Position numbers and translations under genes: made by a program. The notes beneath the pieces are model-generated. The model had not been told where the DNA came from. It searched no databases and was given only the letters and a program-made list of their open reading frames with translations. A DNA stretch of 64,000 bases from CAMLHU01 sp049680185 (lineage in GTDB: Bacteria > Gemmatimonadota > Gemmatimonadetes > Gemmatimonadales > GWC2-71-9): NCBI GenBank assembly GCA_049680185.1, contig JBAUHI010000071.1, positions 1 to 64,000 of the forward strand, given 5' to 3'. The number at the start of each line of letters is the position of its first letter. Position 1 is the stretch's first letter. Below, one piece after another: positions 53,553-62,013 of this stretch.

Positions 53553-53632
53553 ATGTCCATATCGGCATCTTGGCCGGGCATGTCAAGCGGAGGCCGGCCC
53601 GTCCAGGTGTCGTGTTTCAAGACAGCACCAAG

Positions 53633-53657
53633 AAGGCCCGGGCACTGCCCGGGCCTT
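53633..53657 (-). terminator. intrinsic-terminator-like hairpin after lipoprotein 2
   Basis: AAGGCCCGGGC, ACT loop, GCCCGGGCCTT. A short T-rich stretch (CTTCTTGG) follows on the minus strand, downstream of the 53686 gene. Confidence 0.6.
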
Positions 53658-53685
53658 CCTGGTGGTCGGTGGGACAGCCGTTGGT

Positions 53686-54690
53686 TCAGGTGGTGCCGAA
53701 GGTCGTCACCGTCGGTGCGACATTGCAGGCGGTGAATGTCACGTCGAAGCCCGACGTAATGACGCCGTGGAAGCCACCGGTGACATGACCGGCGGTGAAC
53801 GGCGGGTCGTCGCCGTTCCCGTCGCAGGCCGCGGAATACGCCAGCGGCGTCGGGGTGGCAATGTCGAACGAGAAGCTGTTGGGTTGACCGGGGATGCTGA
53901 TCCCGATGCCGCCGACGATGGTGATGTGGCCGTCGGGGAGCGCATCACCGAACACCAGCGATCCGCTGCTGGGGATGAACTGGAACTCCATCGCCTCATC
54001 GAGCAGAATGGTCGACGCCCCGGCGCCTGTGGTGCGCGTGGTGTCGGCGAGGTTGACGTTGAGGTCGGCGAGTTGCGCGGCCTCGGTGTAGGTATCGGTC
54101 CCCACCTCGTGGACCGTCTCGGTGCTGCTGGCCGTGGTGAACGTGTAGGTGAAGTCCACCACCAGGCGGAAGCCGAAGAGGTCGCCGATGTCCACGATCT
54201 TGATGGTGCCCTGGTAGCTGAAGGTGATATCGTCCGCCGAGTCGACCACGGTGCAGTTGCCGGCAGTGAAGGTGGCCACGACGCTGTCGGGCACGCCATC
54301 GCCATCGGTATCGATCGGGGTGTCCACGTTGATATCGCCGCTCAAGGTCGGCGCGCAGTCACCGCCGGAGCGATAGAGGATCGGCGCCCCAGGAACGGTG
54401 CCGAGCGCCCGTCCGCGCACGCCCATCGCGTAGAGCGCACCGGCCAAGGCGCCCTTGGAATGAGGCGCAGCCGCCGCAAATGACGGGAGGTTGGACGCAT
54501 CGTACGACCCGTCGGCGAACGTCGACAGCGCATCCGAGCCCAGCGACTGTGCGATCTCCGCGCCACCCTGCGCTTCGGCGGCGGAGAACGTGGTGCCGGA
54601 AGGACCGCTGCTGCCACTGCTGCCGCAGGCCGCGGCACCGAGCCCTGCCAGGGCCGTGAGTGCCAAGGTCCGCATTGAGAAGTACCGCAT
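53686..54690 (-). CDS. putative lipoprotein with calcium-binding-like loop (paralogue 2)
   Basis: 334 residues. The signal MRTLALTALAGLGAAACGSS ends in a lipobox. A low-complexity G/S linker is followed by a DTDGDGVPDS loop and then by strands (ITFSYQGTIKIVDIGDLFGF, FRLVVDFTYTFTTAS) and the family end DVTFTACN. It starts from the ATG at 54690 with an in-frame upstream alternative at 54720. Same family as its neighbours. Confidence 0.65.
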   Translation of the reverse strand: MRYFSMRTLALTALAGLGAAACGSSGSSGPSGTTFSAAEAQGGAEIAQSLGSDALSTFADGSYDASNLPSFAAAAPHSKGALAGALYAMGVRGRALGTVPGAPILYRSGGDCAPTLSGDINVDTPIDTDGDGVPDSVVATFTAGNCTVVDSADDITFSYQGTIKIVDIGDLFGFRLVVDFTYTFTTASSTETVHEVGTDTYTEAAQLADLNVNLADTTRTTGAGASTILLDEAMEFQFIPSSGSLVFGDALPDGHITIVGGIGISIPGQPNSFSFDIATPTPLAYSAACDGNGDDPPFTAGHVTGGFHGVITSGFDVTFTACNVAPTVTTFGTT

Positions 54691-54853
54691 GCGCCTGCTC
54701 CTTCGCTTGGGTGGGTGCACCGGTCAGAGGGGACCGGAGGAACGCGCGCCAAACTAAGGCCTTGCCTCTTCCCGCAATCAACAAGTCAACACGTTGTTCT
54801 GCAACGAGTTCCGGCGATGGGCCACGTGACGATGGTCACACCAAGGAAACGAA

Positions 54854-54879
54854 AAGGCCCGGACCGCGGTCCGGGCCTT
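54854..54879 (-). terminator. strong intrinsic terminator after lipoprotein 3
   Basis: AAGGCCCGGACC, GC, GGTCCGGGCCTT: a perfect 12-bp stem. On the minus strand the T run TTTTCGTTTCC follows, ending the 54909 transcript. Confidence 0.85.
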
Positions 54880-54908
54880 CTCGATCGAGCAGCACGGTGT
54901 GACCGTGA

Positions 54909-55901
54909 TCAGCTCGCGTTGCCGGTCCCGACAACGTCTGGCGCGGAGCTGCACGCCGAGTAGGTGACGGTAAAGCCCACCGAGGCGCTTCCGTTGAACT
55001 CTCCCTTGATCTCGCCGGAATCGAATGGCGGCTGGTCATCCGCCGCGTAGCACGACGCCACGAAGCTCAACGGCGTGACGGTCAGGATGTTGAAGTTGAA
55101 GTTCTGGGTCCCGTCGGCAACGTTGGTGATGTAGAACCCGCCGGTGAATGCGATCGTCCCGTCGGGAAGCGGATCCCCGAGCACGATCGATCCCCCGAAT
55201 GCAGTGAATGTCGCATCCCAGTTCTCGTGGATGGCACCGCCGGCCGAGACCGAGCCGATCTTGTCCACCTCGCTGATGGTCAGGTCCAGGTCGTCCGACG
55301 CCGACGGTGCCGTGAACAGCGCGTAATCGTGCCCCGAGATGACCACGGTGAGCGACGTATCCGGCCGGCTCAAGACCTCCGTCAGATTGACGTCGAAGTG
55401 GTAGCCGTAGAGGCCGGTGACATCGGCGATGCTCGCCGACCCGTGGACGGACTCGTGAGTGCCATCTGCCAACGTGGTATCGCAGCTGATGGTGATGACG
55501 TCGTTGTTCGGGATGCCGTCGCCATCGGTGTCCGTCGTGTCGCCCGAGCTGCCGGTCAGCGCGGAACACCCGGAAGTGGAGCTCATGTCGAGCGGCGCCT
55601 TGGCTATCCCCTTGATGGTGTAGCGGGGTGCTCGGCCGCCGGCCGCCATCCATGCCCGGTTGAGGAGTGCTACCGCCTTGGGTGAGGCCTTGGCGGACAA
55701 GGAGATGTTGGGCCCGGTGCCGAAGTTGAAGGTGCTCGCCAGGTCGCCAGCAAAGCCGTCGGCCGACGCACCGGCATCGGCGGCACTGCTGTTGCTGATG
55801 GTGCCGGCAAAGCTCGGGCCGGTGTCCTTGCTGCCGCAGGCCGCCAGACCAAGTGCCGCGGAAAGGACCAGGACCGTACCGATATGAGACCGCTTGAACA
55901 T
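54909..55901 (-). CDS. putative lipoprotein with calcium-binding-like loop (paralogue 3)
   Basis: 330 residues. The lipobox lies in VLVLSAALGLAACGSKDTG. The DTDGDGIPNN loop sits in a Thr/Asp-rich segment. The DGTIAFTGGFYITNVADGTQ and VTYSACSSAP strands echo the other two members. Together the three genes form a locally expanded family, each with a cysteine pair flanking the acidic loop and a terminal cysteine. Confidence 0.65.
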   Translation of the reverse strand: MFKRSHIGTVLVLSAALGLAACGSKDTGPSFAGTISNSSAADAGASADGFAGDLASTFNFGTGPNISLSAKASPKAVALLNRAWMAAGGRAPRYTIKGIAKAPLDMSSTSGCSALTGSSGDTTDTDGDGIPNNDVITISCDTTLADGTHESVHGSASIADVTGLYGYHFDVNLTEVLSRPDTSLTVVISGHDYALFTAPSASDDLDLTISEVDKIGSVSAGGAIHENWDATFTAFGGSIVLGDPLPDGTIAFTGGFYITNVADGTQNFNFNILTVTPLSFVASCYAADDQPPFDSGEIKGEFNGSASVGFTVTYSACSSAPDVVGTGNAS

Positions 55902-56233
55902 GGAGCGACTCCTCAGCGCAGGGGGAAACAGGGGGCCGACGACAGGCCTTCGCCAGTGAGGCGATCGGAGCATCGCGGGCGGCCAACGGGATCGGGGAAC
56001 ACTAAGGCACCGCTAATATGGCCCAAACTCCCGGGACCGCCAGTGGCCCAGGTCACAGTCGCATAACAGGTTGTGAAACAAAGAGTTAGAGATATGAGTG
56101 CAGCGCTGACCAGGACTAGGTTGCACTCATCCCGGGGATGGGGGACAGGAGACAGGAGAAAACGCAGATCGGGAGGCTGCAAGGATTTGACAGTTCGTGG
56201 ATAGCGCTGGGTGAGTCTTTGTAACATCTTAAT
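55902..56233. other. 332-bp divergent intergenic region
   Basis: Between a minus-strand lipoprotein and the large + strand regulator. It holds two GACAGGA heptamers (56144-56157). A TTGACA lies at 56187-56192, but no matching -10 at usual spacing was seen. No RNA gene or other coding gene was found. Confidence 0.5.
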
Positions 56234-59200
56234 ATGACCGACATGCCACTCTCCCATCAGCTCCGCTGCCTCGGGCACCCGACGCTCTACGCGCCGGACG
56301 GCTCCGCCATCCGCTTCCGGGTCAAGAAGCACCTAGCCCTCCTCGCCTTCCTGGCCATGGAGCCCCGGACCCATCGGCGTGATCGGCTGGCGGAGCTGCT
56401 CTGGCCCGGCGCCAACGAGCGCGAGGGCCGCCACTCCCTCGCCACCGGGCTCTCGGTCCTCCGCGCTCGGCTCGGCCACGCTGGCATCGACGCGGGACGC
56501 GACACCGTGCGGCTGGTGCCGGGGACCGTCGAACTGGACCTCGATCGGTTGGCGGCGGGAGATGTACTGGGGAGCGAGATCGTGCCGGTCCTGGCCGTGG
56601 CACCATTGCTCGAGGACTTTGACGTACCCGACGCGCCTGGATGGAATCAGTGGAAGGACGCCCAGTCCGCCAACTGGCGACCTCGGATCCGTGACGCACT
56701 CCTGACCCTCATCGATCGTTCACGGCGCCACGGCGACACCCGCACCATGGAGCGCCTGGCAGATTCGTTGCTGGCGATCGACTCGCTGAGCGAGGAGGGG
56801 GTCCGCTCGAAGATGGAAGCACGGGCCTTTGCCGGTGACCGGCTGAGCGCACTCCGGATCTTCGAAGAATGGAAGGGTCGGCTCGCGGATGATGTTGGCG
56901 CCCAACCCGGCGATCTGATCGAGGGAATGGCCGTGCGGCTACGGCGCCGTGGGTGGGAGCGGACCAACAAGGAACACATCGCGCCGGTGCACACCGACCA
57001 GTGGAAGGACCGGCCGTTCATCGGGCGTGGACCGCAGTACCGCATGCTGTATGAAGGGTGGGAATCGACCCAATTGGGAGCGCCGAAACACGTGGTGATC
57101 ACCGGTGACTCCGGAGTCGGCAAGAGTACGCTGGCCGCCCGGGTAGCCACGGCGGCCGGACTACAAGGTGCCGTGAGCGCGCGTGAACAGTGCCACGAGG
57201 TCGCCCGAGATGTTCCCTACACCGCGCTCGGTGCGCTCGTACTCGGGCTATTGGACAAGCCGGGCGCCGGTACCATCGCCCCCGAGTGGCTGGGAGAACT
57301 GGGCCGCGCAGTAAGCGAGGTGCGGCGGCGGTTCCCCCACGCGCCACCACCACTTGACGCCGACGGCGAGACAGCGCGGATCCGGATCGCCGATGCATTC
57401 ATCGAGCTCGTGAACGCGGTGGCGGAAGAACAGCCGGTCATTCTGATCTTGGACGACCTGCATCTCGCGGACGATGCCAGCATTTCTGTGGTACACCTGT
57501 TGCTTCGTCGACTCGGACACCAGCGGGTGTTCGTGATCCTCACCGCCCGTCCCGGGGAGATCATCACCGGCGGGAATGCACAACGACTTCTGGAGCGCGC
57601 TGATCAGGTCGGCTTGGGGTGTGTCGTGGTCCCACCCCTGACACCTGAAGAGGCGAGTGAGTTACTCGACTCCTTGGTGGCAACCAGACGCACCGACAGC
57701 CCCGCCCCGGCTGCCCGACGGGCGATCATTCATGCGGCGGCGGGCTATCCGATGGTCTTGGAGCTGCTAACGGATGACTGGCACATCCACGGCGCACAGT
57801 GCTTGGCGTTGACGCTCAGTGGCATGACCGAGCAGGCCGTGACCGCAAGCCCGGGCGAAGTGTACCGCAGGATACTGGAACGGCTCACCCATGACCTCGA
57901 CCCGACCAGTCAGAACGTGCTCAATCTCGCGGCTATCCTCGGCACGCGATTGAACGACTTTTCGCTGTACGGCCTCGCCGACTTGACGCTTGCCCAGGCC
58001 ATGTCCGGATTGTCGCAGCTCGCCACGGTGCGCATTCTGCGAGACGCAGGCGAGGAACTCGAATTCATCAATGAGCTGATGCGGGCCGAAGCGTATGTCG
58101 CAGTGCCGTCACCAGTCCGACGGGTACTCCACAGCAAGGTGGCCGACAGGCTCATCGAGCGAGCCGATGCTGGAGAGCCGATGCTAGGTCTTGAAATCGC
58201 ATGGCATTGCATTCGTGCGAAGCGCAAGGAGGAATTTGCGCGATACTTAATCTCGGGCTCGGACGAGGCGATCGAGCAGGGTGCACATGTGGGCGCAGAA
58301 CGGGCGTTACTCACAGCGATCCCGAACCTGGAATCGGGTGTCAAAGAGCAGGCACAGTTCCGGTTAGCATTAGTTCTTCAGGACCAAGGTCGATGGGAAG
58401 AATCGGGCGCCCTCCTTGCGACCATTGATGCGGCGCAGATGGCCCCAGAAGCACTCGGCGATCAGCTCGCACTTCAGGCAATTGCCGCCATCATGCGGCG
58501 CTCCATGTCGGGCGCTCCCGACCCGGAAGCGCTAAGTGCAGTACTTAATGTGGTTAGCGCTCACGGCTCGGAGCCAATCCGCGTAAGGGCAGCCGCGGCA
58601 ATCGCGAGTTATGCTGTCAACACGCTTGATCTCCACGCAGCTGCCCCTACTCTCCGCGCATTAGAGTTACGTCCGATTGACACCTCGAGGACGGCCGACC
58701 ACGCTGGATTGTTGCTTGCAAAAGCACAATTGGTGTGGCCTAGCCGCCAATATGATCAATCACAAGAGTACCTCGACCAAGCGCACGCACTGGTTCACGA
58801 CGCGGCACCTCATAGTCCATTAGCGGCCCGAATCGCGCTGGGCCATGGCGTGACACTCGCGGCGACTGGGCGCTATTCATCAGCCGTACCTCGTCTCGAG
58901 TGTGCACTTCGAATTGCCCAACAAATCGGCAATGACACCACTGCTGGGAACTGCTTGGCAGCCTTGGCTATGTGCAATCAACGGCTGGGTCACTATGAAG
59001 CAATGCTTGAGCACACTCGCCGAACGGCTCGGCTCGGCAAATCCACCCACAATCCCACATACTATTTCGCATGTCGATTCTACGAGGCGTTCGCGCTCGC
59101 GATGTTGAATCGTTCAGGTGAAGCCCTAGAGTCGTTGGGGCAATCGGACAATATATGCGCGCCGTTCGATGGCACATGGGTCGGACAAGCCTGGCTCATG

Positions 59201-59656
59201 TGGAGCGCCGACGTCCTTCAGTTGCTTGGCGATGAACGCCAAGCACTGAAGCGCGCACGGCGGGGGTTAGAAGTGGCAGGCGGGCGTCTCATGAATCTCG
59301 GCCTAGCAGGGCCAAGCGCTCGATGGTATATCATCATCAGGAGCACCATCGGCTCAACTCATGAGCTTGACAGCCTCTTCATCGAACAGGTGCGAAGTAT
59401 CGCGATTCGGGACGCCACGGATCAAGCAGAGATCGGACTCGCGGCTACTACCAACTCCGTCAAATCCATTCTAACGCCGAAAGAGATCAGGTCCGCGCGT
59501 GCTGCCATCCCGACACATCTCCCGGCCGCAACTTGGATCCAAATCCAAAGGCTTGGGCTTCTAGTTCACGTGCAAGACTTCAACCAATCGCAGTTCGCCA
59601 CCCCGATGTTCGGCGGGAAGGAAGAGGCGCGGGTAAATCCTGGAGGGTGGAAGTAG
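56234..59656 (+). CDS. large SARP/AAA-type transcriptional regulator
   Basis: 1140 residues. The N-terminal 110 residues form an OmpR-like winged helix (RVKKHLALLAFLAMEPRTHR, RDRLAELLWPGANEREGRHS). A BTAD-like helical domain follows (to about 245), then an AAA_16/STAND ATPase with Walker A TGDSGVGKST (290-299) and Walker B LILDDLHLAD. The C-terminal half is TPR-like. It reads like the AfsR/SARP and MalT-like ATP-dependent activators. GC falls strongly after about 58,150. Its last 77 bp overlap the convergent HD-GYP gene. Confidence 0.88.
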   Translation: MTDMPLSHQLRCLGHPTLYAPDGSAIRFRVKKHLALLAFLAMEPRTHRRDRLAELLWPGANEREGRHSLATGLSVLRARLGHAGIDAGRDTVRLVPGTVELDLDRLAAGDVLGSEIVPVLAVAPLLEDFDVPDAPGWNQWKDAQSANWRPRIRDALLTLIDRSRRHGDTRTMERLADSLLAIDSLSEEGVRSKMEARAFAGDRLSALRIFEEWKGRLADDVGAQPGDLIEGMAVRLRRRGWERTNKEHIAPVHTDQWKDRPFIGRGPQYRMLYEGWESTQLGAPKHVVITGDSGVGKSTLAARVATAAGLQGAVSAREQCHEVARDVPYTALGALVLGLLDKPGAGTIAPEWLGELGRAVSEVRRRFPHAPPPLDADGETARIRIADAFIELVNAVAEEQPVILILDDLHLADDASISVVHLLLRRLGHQRVFVILTARPGEIITGGNAQRLLERADQVGLGCVVVPPLTPEEASELLDSLVATRRTDSPAPAARRAIIHAAAGYPMVLELLTDDWHIHGAQCLALTLSGMTEQAVTASPGEVYRRILERLTHDLDPTSQNVLNLAAILGTRLNDFSLYGLADLTLAQAMSGLSQLATVRILRDAGEELEFINELMRAEAYVAVPSPVRRVLHSKVADRLIERADAGEPMLGLEIAWHCIRAKRKEEFARYLISGSDEAIEQGAHVGAERALLTAIPNLESGVKEQAQFRLALVLQDQGRWEESGALLATIDAAQMAPEALGDQLALQAIAAIMRRSMSGAPDPEALSAVLNVVSAHGSEPIRVRAAAAIASYAVNTLDLHAAAPTLRALELRPIDTSRTADHAGLLLAKAQLVWPSRQYDQSQEYLDQAHALVHDAAPHSPLAARIALGHGVTLAATGRYSSAVPRLECALRIAQQIGNDTTAGNCLAALAMCNQRLGHYEAMLEHTRRTARLGKSTHNPTYYFACRFYEAFALAMLNRSGEALESLGQSDNICAPFDGTWVGQAWLMWSADVLQLLGDERQALKRARRGLEVAGGRLMNLGLAGPSARWYIIIRSTIGSTHELDSLFIEQVRSIAIRDATDQAEIGLAATTNSVKSILTPKEIRSARAAIPTHLPAATWIQIQRLGLLVHVQDFNQSQFATPMFGGKEEARVNPGGWK

Positions 59657-60968
59657 TTATTGACTCGTGCGGCGCCGACACCAACGCTCGAAATACAACC
59701 GATGCAAGTGCTGCGTCAACTAGACGGGGGTCAAATTGGGTTCCCCGACACAGCCCAATCTCTTGCAGAGCCATCTCGCCGGACGCCGCCGGCCGGTACG
59801 GGCGATCGGTAGTCATAGCATCCGCCGTGTCCGCGACCGCGATGATTCGAGCTCCGAGTGGAATTAGTGTACCGCTCAGTCGATCGGGATAACCACCTCC
59901 ATCCCAGCGTTCGTGGTGGCTCCGCACAGAATCCAGAACGATTCCCCTGAAAGCGGTTATCACACCCACAAGCTCAGCGCTCCTAACGGGGTGCGTCTGC
60001 AGGACAGCCGCTTCCTCATCCGTAAGCTTCGCGGCCTTCCGTAAAAGCGGAGCAAACTCCTCGCGAATCTTGCCGACGTCATGCAGCAAAGCCGCGGTGT
60101 AAATGCGTTCAACCATGTCGAACGGTAACCTAAGATCGTGCGCAATTGCCTTGGACAATGCGGCCACCCGAACTGAGTGTCCCGACGTATACGGATCGCG
60201 AGCTTCGATGGCCTTGACCATCAGTTGCAGTAGCTCACGACCCGAGTCTTGCAATTTGTGGTAGAGCCCATAAACATGGCGAACTACGATCACCGGAATC
60301 ACGATACCGATTAGCCCGACTGGGCCGAAGCCAAGCGTTAGCTCGGATCGGTGAAACAGATATGCTACCAAAATCGCGATTGCACTAGCAGCGATATCAT
60401 AGCCGATTGATCCACGTGTATTGAGCAGCCACACTTCCCGAAAGAGACGCCCCGTATTGAGGGACACAACCTTCGCGACAGCAGCGGTATTCAGCGCGAA
60501 ATACGTTGCCGCAAACATAGGGAACAGAATAAAGTCGAACCGTACGGCAGATGCGCCAACGTCGATTGACGCGAGGTAAACGGGGGGGACATGCCCCCCA
60601 AGTAATTGGTAGACGTCGATTGCGAGTATGATCGCCAATACACGCTGCGAGACATTAAACACGGCTTTAAGTGGCGCACGCCTGGCGAGGAGCTCGGTGG
60701 TCGACGTCGACACGGCGACCATAGCACCTGCCCACGTCGCACCGAACAAGAGCCCGGCTGCCATATGAATGATGAATGACGTTGATCCAGTGGCACCGAC
60801 GGTCAACCTGTTCGTGCTGGAATCGAGCAACACACCAACGAGCGCAAAACACACAAGGGCGGCCCAGCCGGGAAACGGCAAATGGGTCGCCCAGCTTGTA
60901 GCCGCGCCTGCAATCGCGCCGAGCGCGACTAATGCAACAAAACTACGGGTCGCCGTCTGCTTATCCAT
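59580..60968 (-). CDS. membrane HD-GYP phosphodiesterase-type protein
   Basis: 462 residues. About seven hydrophobic helices fill residues 10-235 (for example WAALVCFALVGVLLDSS and GPVGLIGIVIPVIVVRHV) as a sensor-like membrane part. The HD-GYP domain follows: HSVRVAALSKAIAHDLRLP, TAALLHDVGK (291-300), HHERWDGGGYPDRLSG (351-366) and AVADTADAMTTDRPYR. All catalytic histidine/aspartate positions look intact. It should hydrolyse c-di-GMP. The C-terminal tail (HESITTSTLQDLPAPLPSRR) is unique and overlaps the regulator's 3' end. Confidence 0.9.
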   Translation of the reverse strand: MDKQTATRSFVALVALGAIAGAATSWATHLPFPGWAALVCFALVGVLLDSSTNRLTVGATGSTSFIIHMAAGLLFGATWAGAMVAVSTSTTELLARRAPLKAVFNVSQRVLAIILAIDVYQLLGGHVPPVYLASIDVGASAVRFDFILFPMFAATYFALNTAAVAKVVSLNTGRLFREVWLLNTRGSIGYDIAASAIAILVAYLFHRSELTLGFGPVGLIGIVIPVIVVRHVYGLYHKLQDSGRELLQLMVKAIEARDPYTSGHSVRVAALSKAIAHDLRLPFDMVERIYTAALLHDVGKIREEFAPLLRKAAKLTDEEAAVLQTHPVRSAELVGVITAFRGIVLDSVRSHHERWDGGGYPDRLSGTLIPLGARIIAVADTADAMTTDRPYRPAASGEMALQEIGLCRGTQFDPRLVDAALASVVFRALVSAPHESITTSTLQDLPAPLPSRRTSGWRTAIG

Positions 60969-61005
60969 TCGGCACAGTTTGGAGGGCCGGCCCCGGCCGC
61001 GGAAA

Positions 61006-61086
61006 TCAGACCCAGGTCTGACCTTCCGACATAAAAAGCTTGGCAACGAAATGAATCGCAGCCGCGAGCCAAGTGATATGCAGCAT
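61006..61086 (-). CDS. 26-residue peptide upstream of the HD-GYP gene
   Basis: An ATG at 61086 opens a frame ending at a TGA at 61006. The peptide is MLHITWLAAAIHFVAKLFMS followed by EGQTWV, an amphipathic, membrane-leaning helix. A full nine-base Shine-Dalgarno, AGGAGGTGA (minus strand, 61101-61093), is spaced 6 nt from the ATG, the best in the window. It ends 37 bp before the HD-GYP ATG, which itself has no good site. It may be a leader peptide or a small membrane partner. Could be chance, given its size. Confidence 0.5.
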   Translation of the reverse strand: MLHITWLAAAIHFVAKLFMSEGQTWV

Positions 61087-61092
61087 TGAGCG

Positions 61093-61101
61093 TCACCTCC
61101 T
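61093..61101 (-). promoter_or_regulatory. perfect Shine-Dalgarno before the 26-residue peptide
   Basis: AGGAGGTGA on the minus strand pairs fully with the 3' end of 16S rRNA. It supports the start at 61086 and not any other frame there. Confidence 0.7.
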
Positions 61102-61283
61102 TTCGGGTACCTCTGACGTTCCGAAAGCGGCAGGCCTCGCTATGGCCCACCAGACGCTCCGCTCATCCCTTGTCCGCTCGTCTCCGCTGATGTTTCCGCG
61201 AAGACCGGGGCCTCCTCCATCCTCCTTCGTCCAATGATCCGCTCTGCCCAAAGGTGGGCCCTGCCCCGCCCGTCGTGCCTCAG

Positions 61284-62006
61284 CTACCGCCGCACGTCGG
61301 CCCATCGATTGGTGGCATCGAGCACCGCCAGCACCGACGCCATCTCGGCGCTCTCTCGCACCACCGCCGTCCCGATCAACAACACCGGCGCCCGACCGCC
61401 CAACCCGTGCACCCCCGCCAGCACCAGTTCCTGCTCGAATGCGCCCACCAGCTTGACCCCGTCGAGCGCAATGGAATTGTCTCCCAGTAATTCGTCGATC
61501 ACCGCCGCCGCCGCCCGCCCCGCCACTTCCATCCGCGCCTTCGGCGTGTCAGTGGCCTCTTCCATCACGGTCGCGGTCCGCCCCTCGAAACTCAACGTCA
61601 CCTCGATGGTGACCCGGTTCTTCCGCCCCGGGGCCACCTTCAAGTCCGCAAAGAGCAGCGCCCGCTGGTTGGCCTTCTGCCGCACCGCTTCCTGTTCCAC
61701 GGCCAGGATCGGCTGCACTTCCGCGGTCTGCGCCACGCTGATCTTGCGATGATCGACCTTGAGGCCCAGTTGCGCCAGCAGCGCCGACTCCACGTTCCGG
61801 ACGATCTGCTTGGCCGCCACCCCGGCCTGCGCCAGGATGTGGACCTCGCTCACCTCGCCCAGCGGGTTGGTCACCACCCGGGCCGAGAGGACACCGGAAA
61901 GGCTGGTGAGGAGGTTCTCCGCCCGACGGACCCCCCACACGTCAGGGGACGACGTCCGTGGTTCCTTCTCATCTCCTGGCTCACGTACTGATGCAGGTCC
62001 GGTCAC
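61284..62006 (-). CDS. HRKIS-motif protein of unknown function
   Basis: 240 residues from a GTG at 62006, 7 bp after the stop of the Fe-S/GGDEF gene and preceded by GAGGGG. The N-terminal domain (AENLLTSLSGVLSARVVTNP, then VHILAQAGVAAKQIVRNVES and LGLKVDHRKISVAQ) is a recurrent uncharacterised module as far as I recall. The C-terminal half (RVTIEVTLSFEGRTATVMEE ... MASVLAVLDATNRW) resembles the regulatory domain of isopropylmalate synthase in layout only. Probably acts with the upstream sensor. Confidence 0.6.
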   Translation of the reverse strand: MTGPASVREPGDEKEPRTSSPDVWGVRRAENLLTSLSGVLSARVVTNPLGEVSEVHILAQAGVAAKQIVRNVESALLAQLGLKVDHRKISVAQTAEVQPILAVEQEAVRQKANQRALLFADLKVAPGRKNRVTIEVTLSFEGRTATVMEEATDTPKARMEVAGRAAAAVIDELLGDNSIALDGVKLVGAFEQELVLAGVHGLGGRAPVLLIGTAVVRESAEMASVLAVLDATNRWADVRR

Positions 62007-62013
62007 TGACCCC

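Noticed and set aside
56187..56215. TTGACA as promoter of the SARP/AAA gene
   Set aside because: No -10-like hexamer at 16-18 bp spacing.
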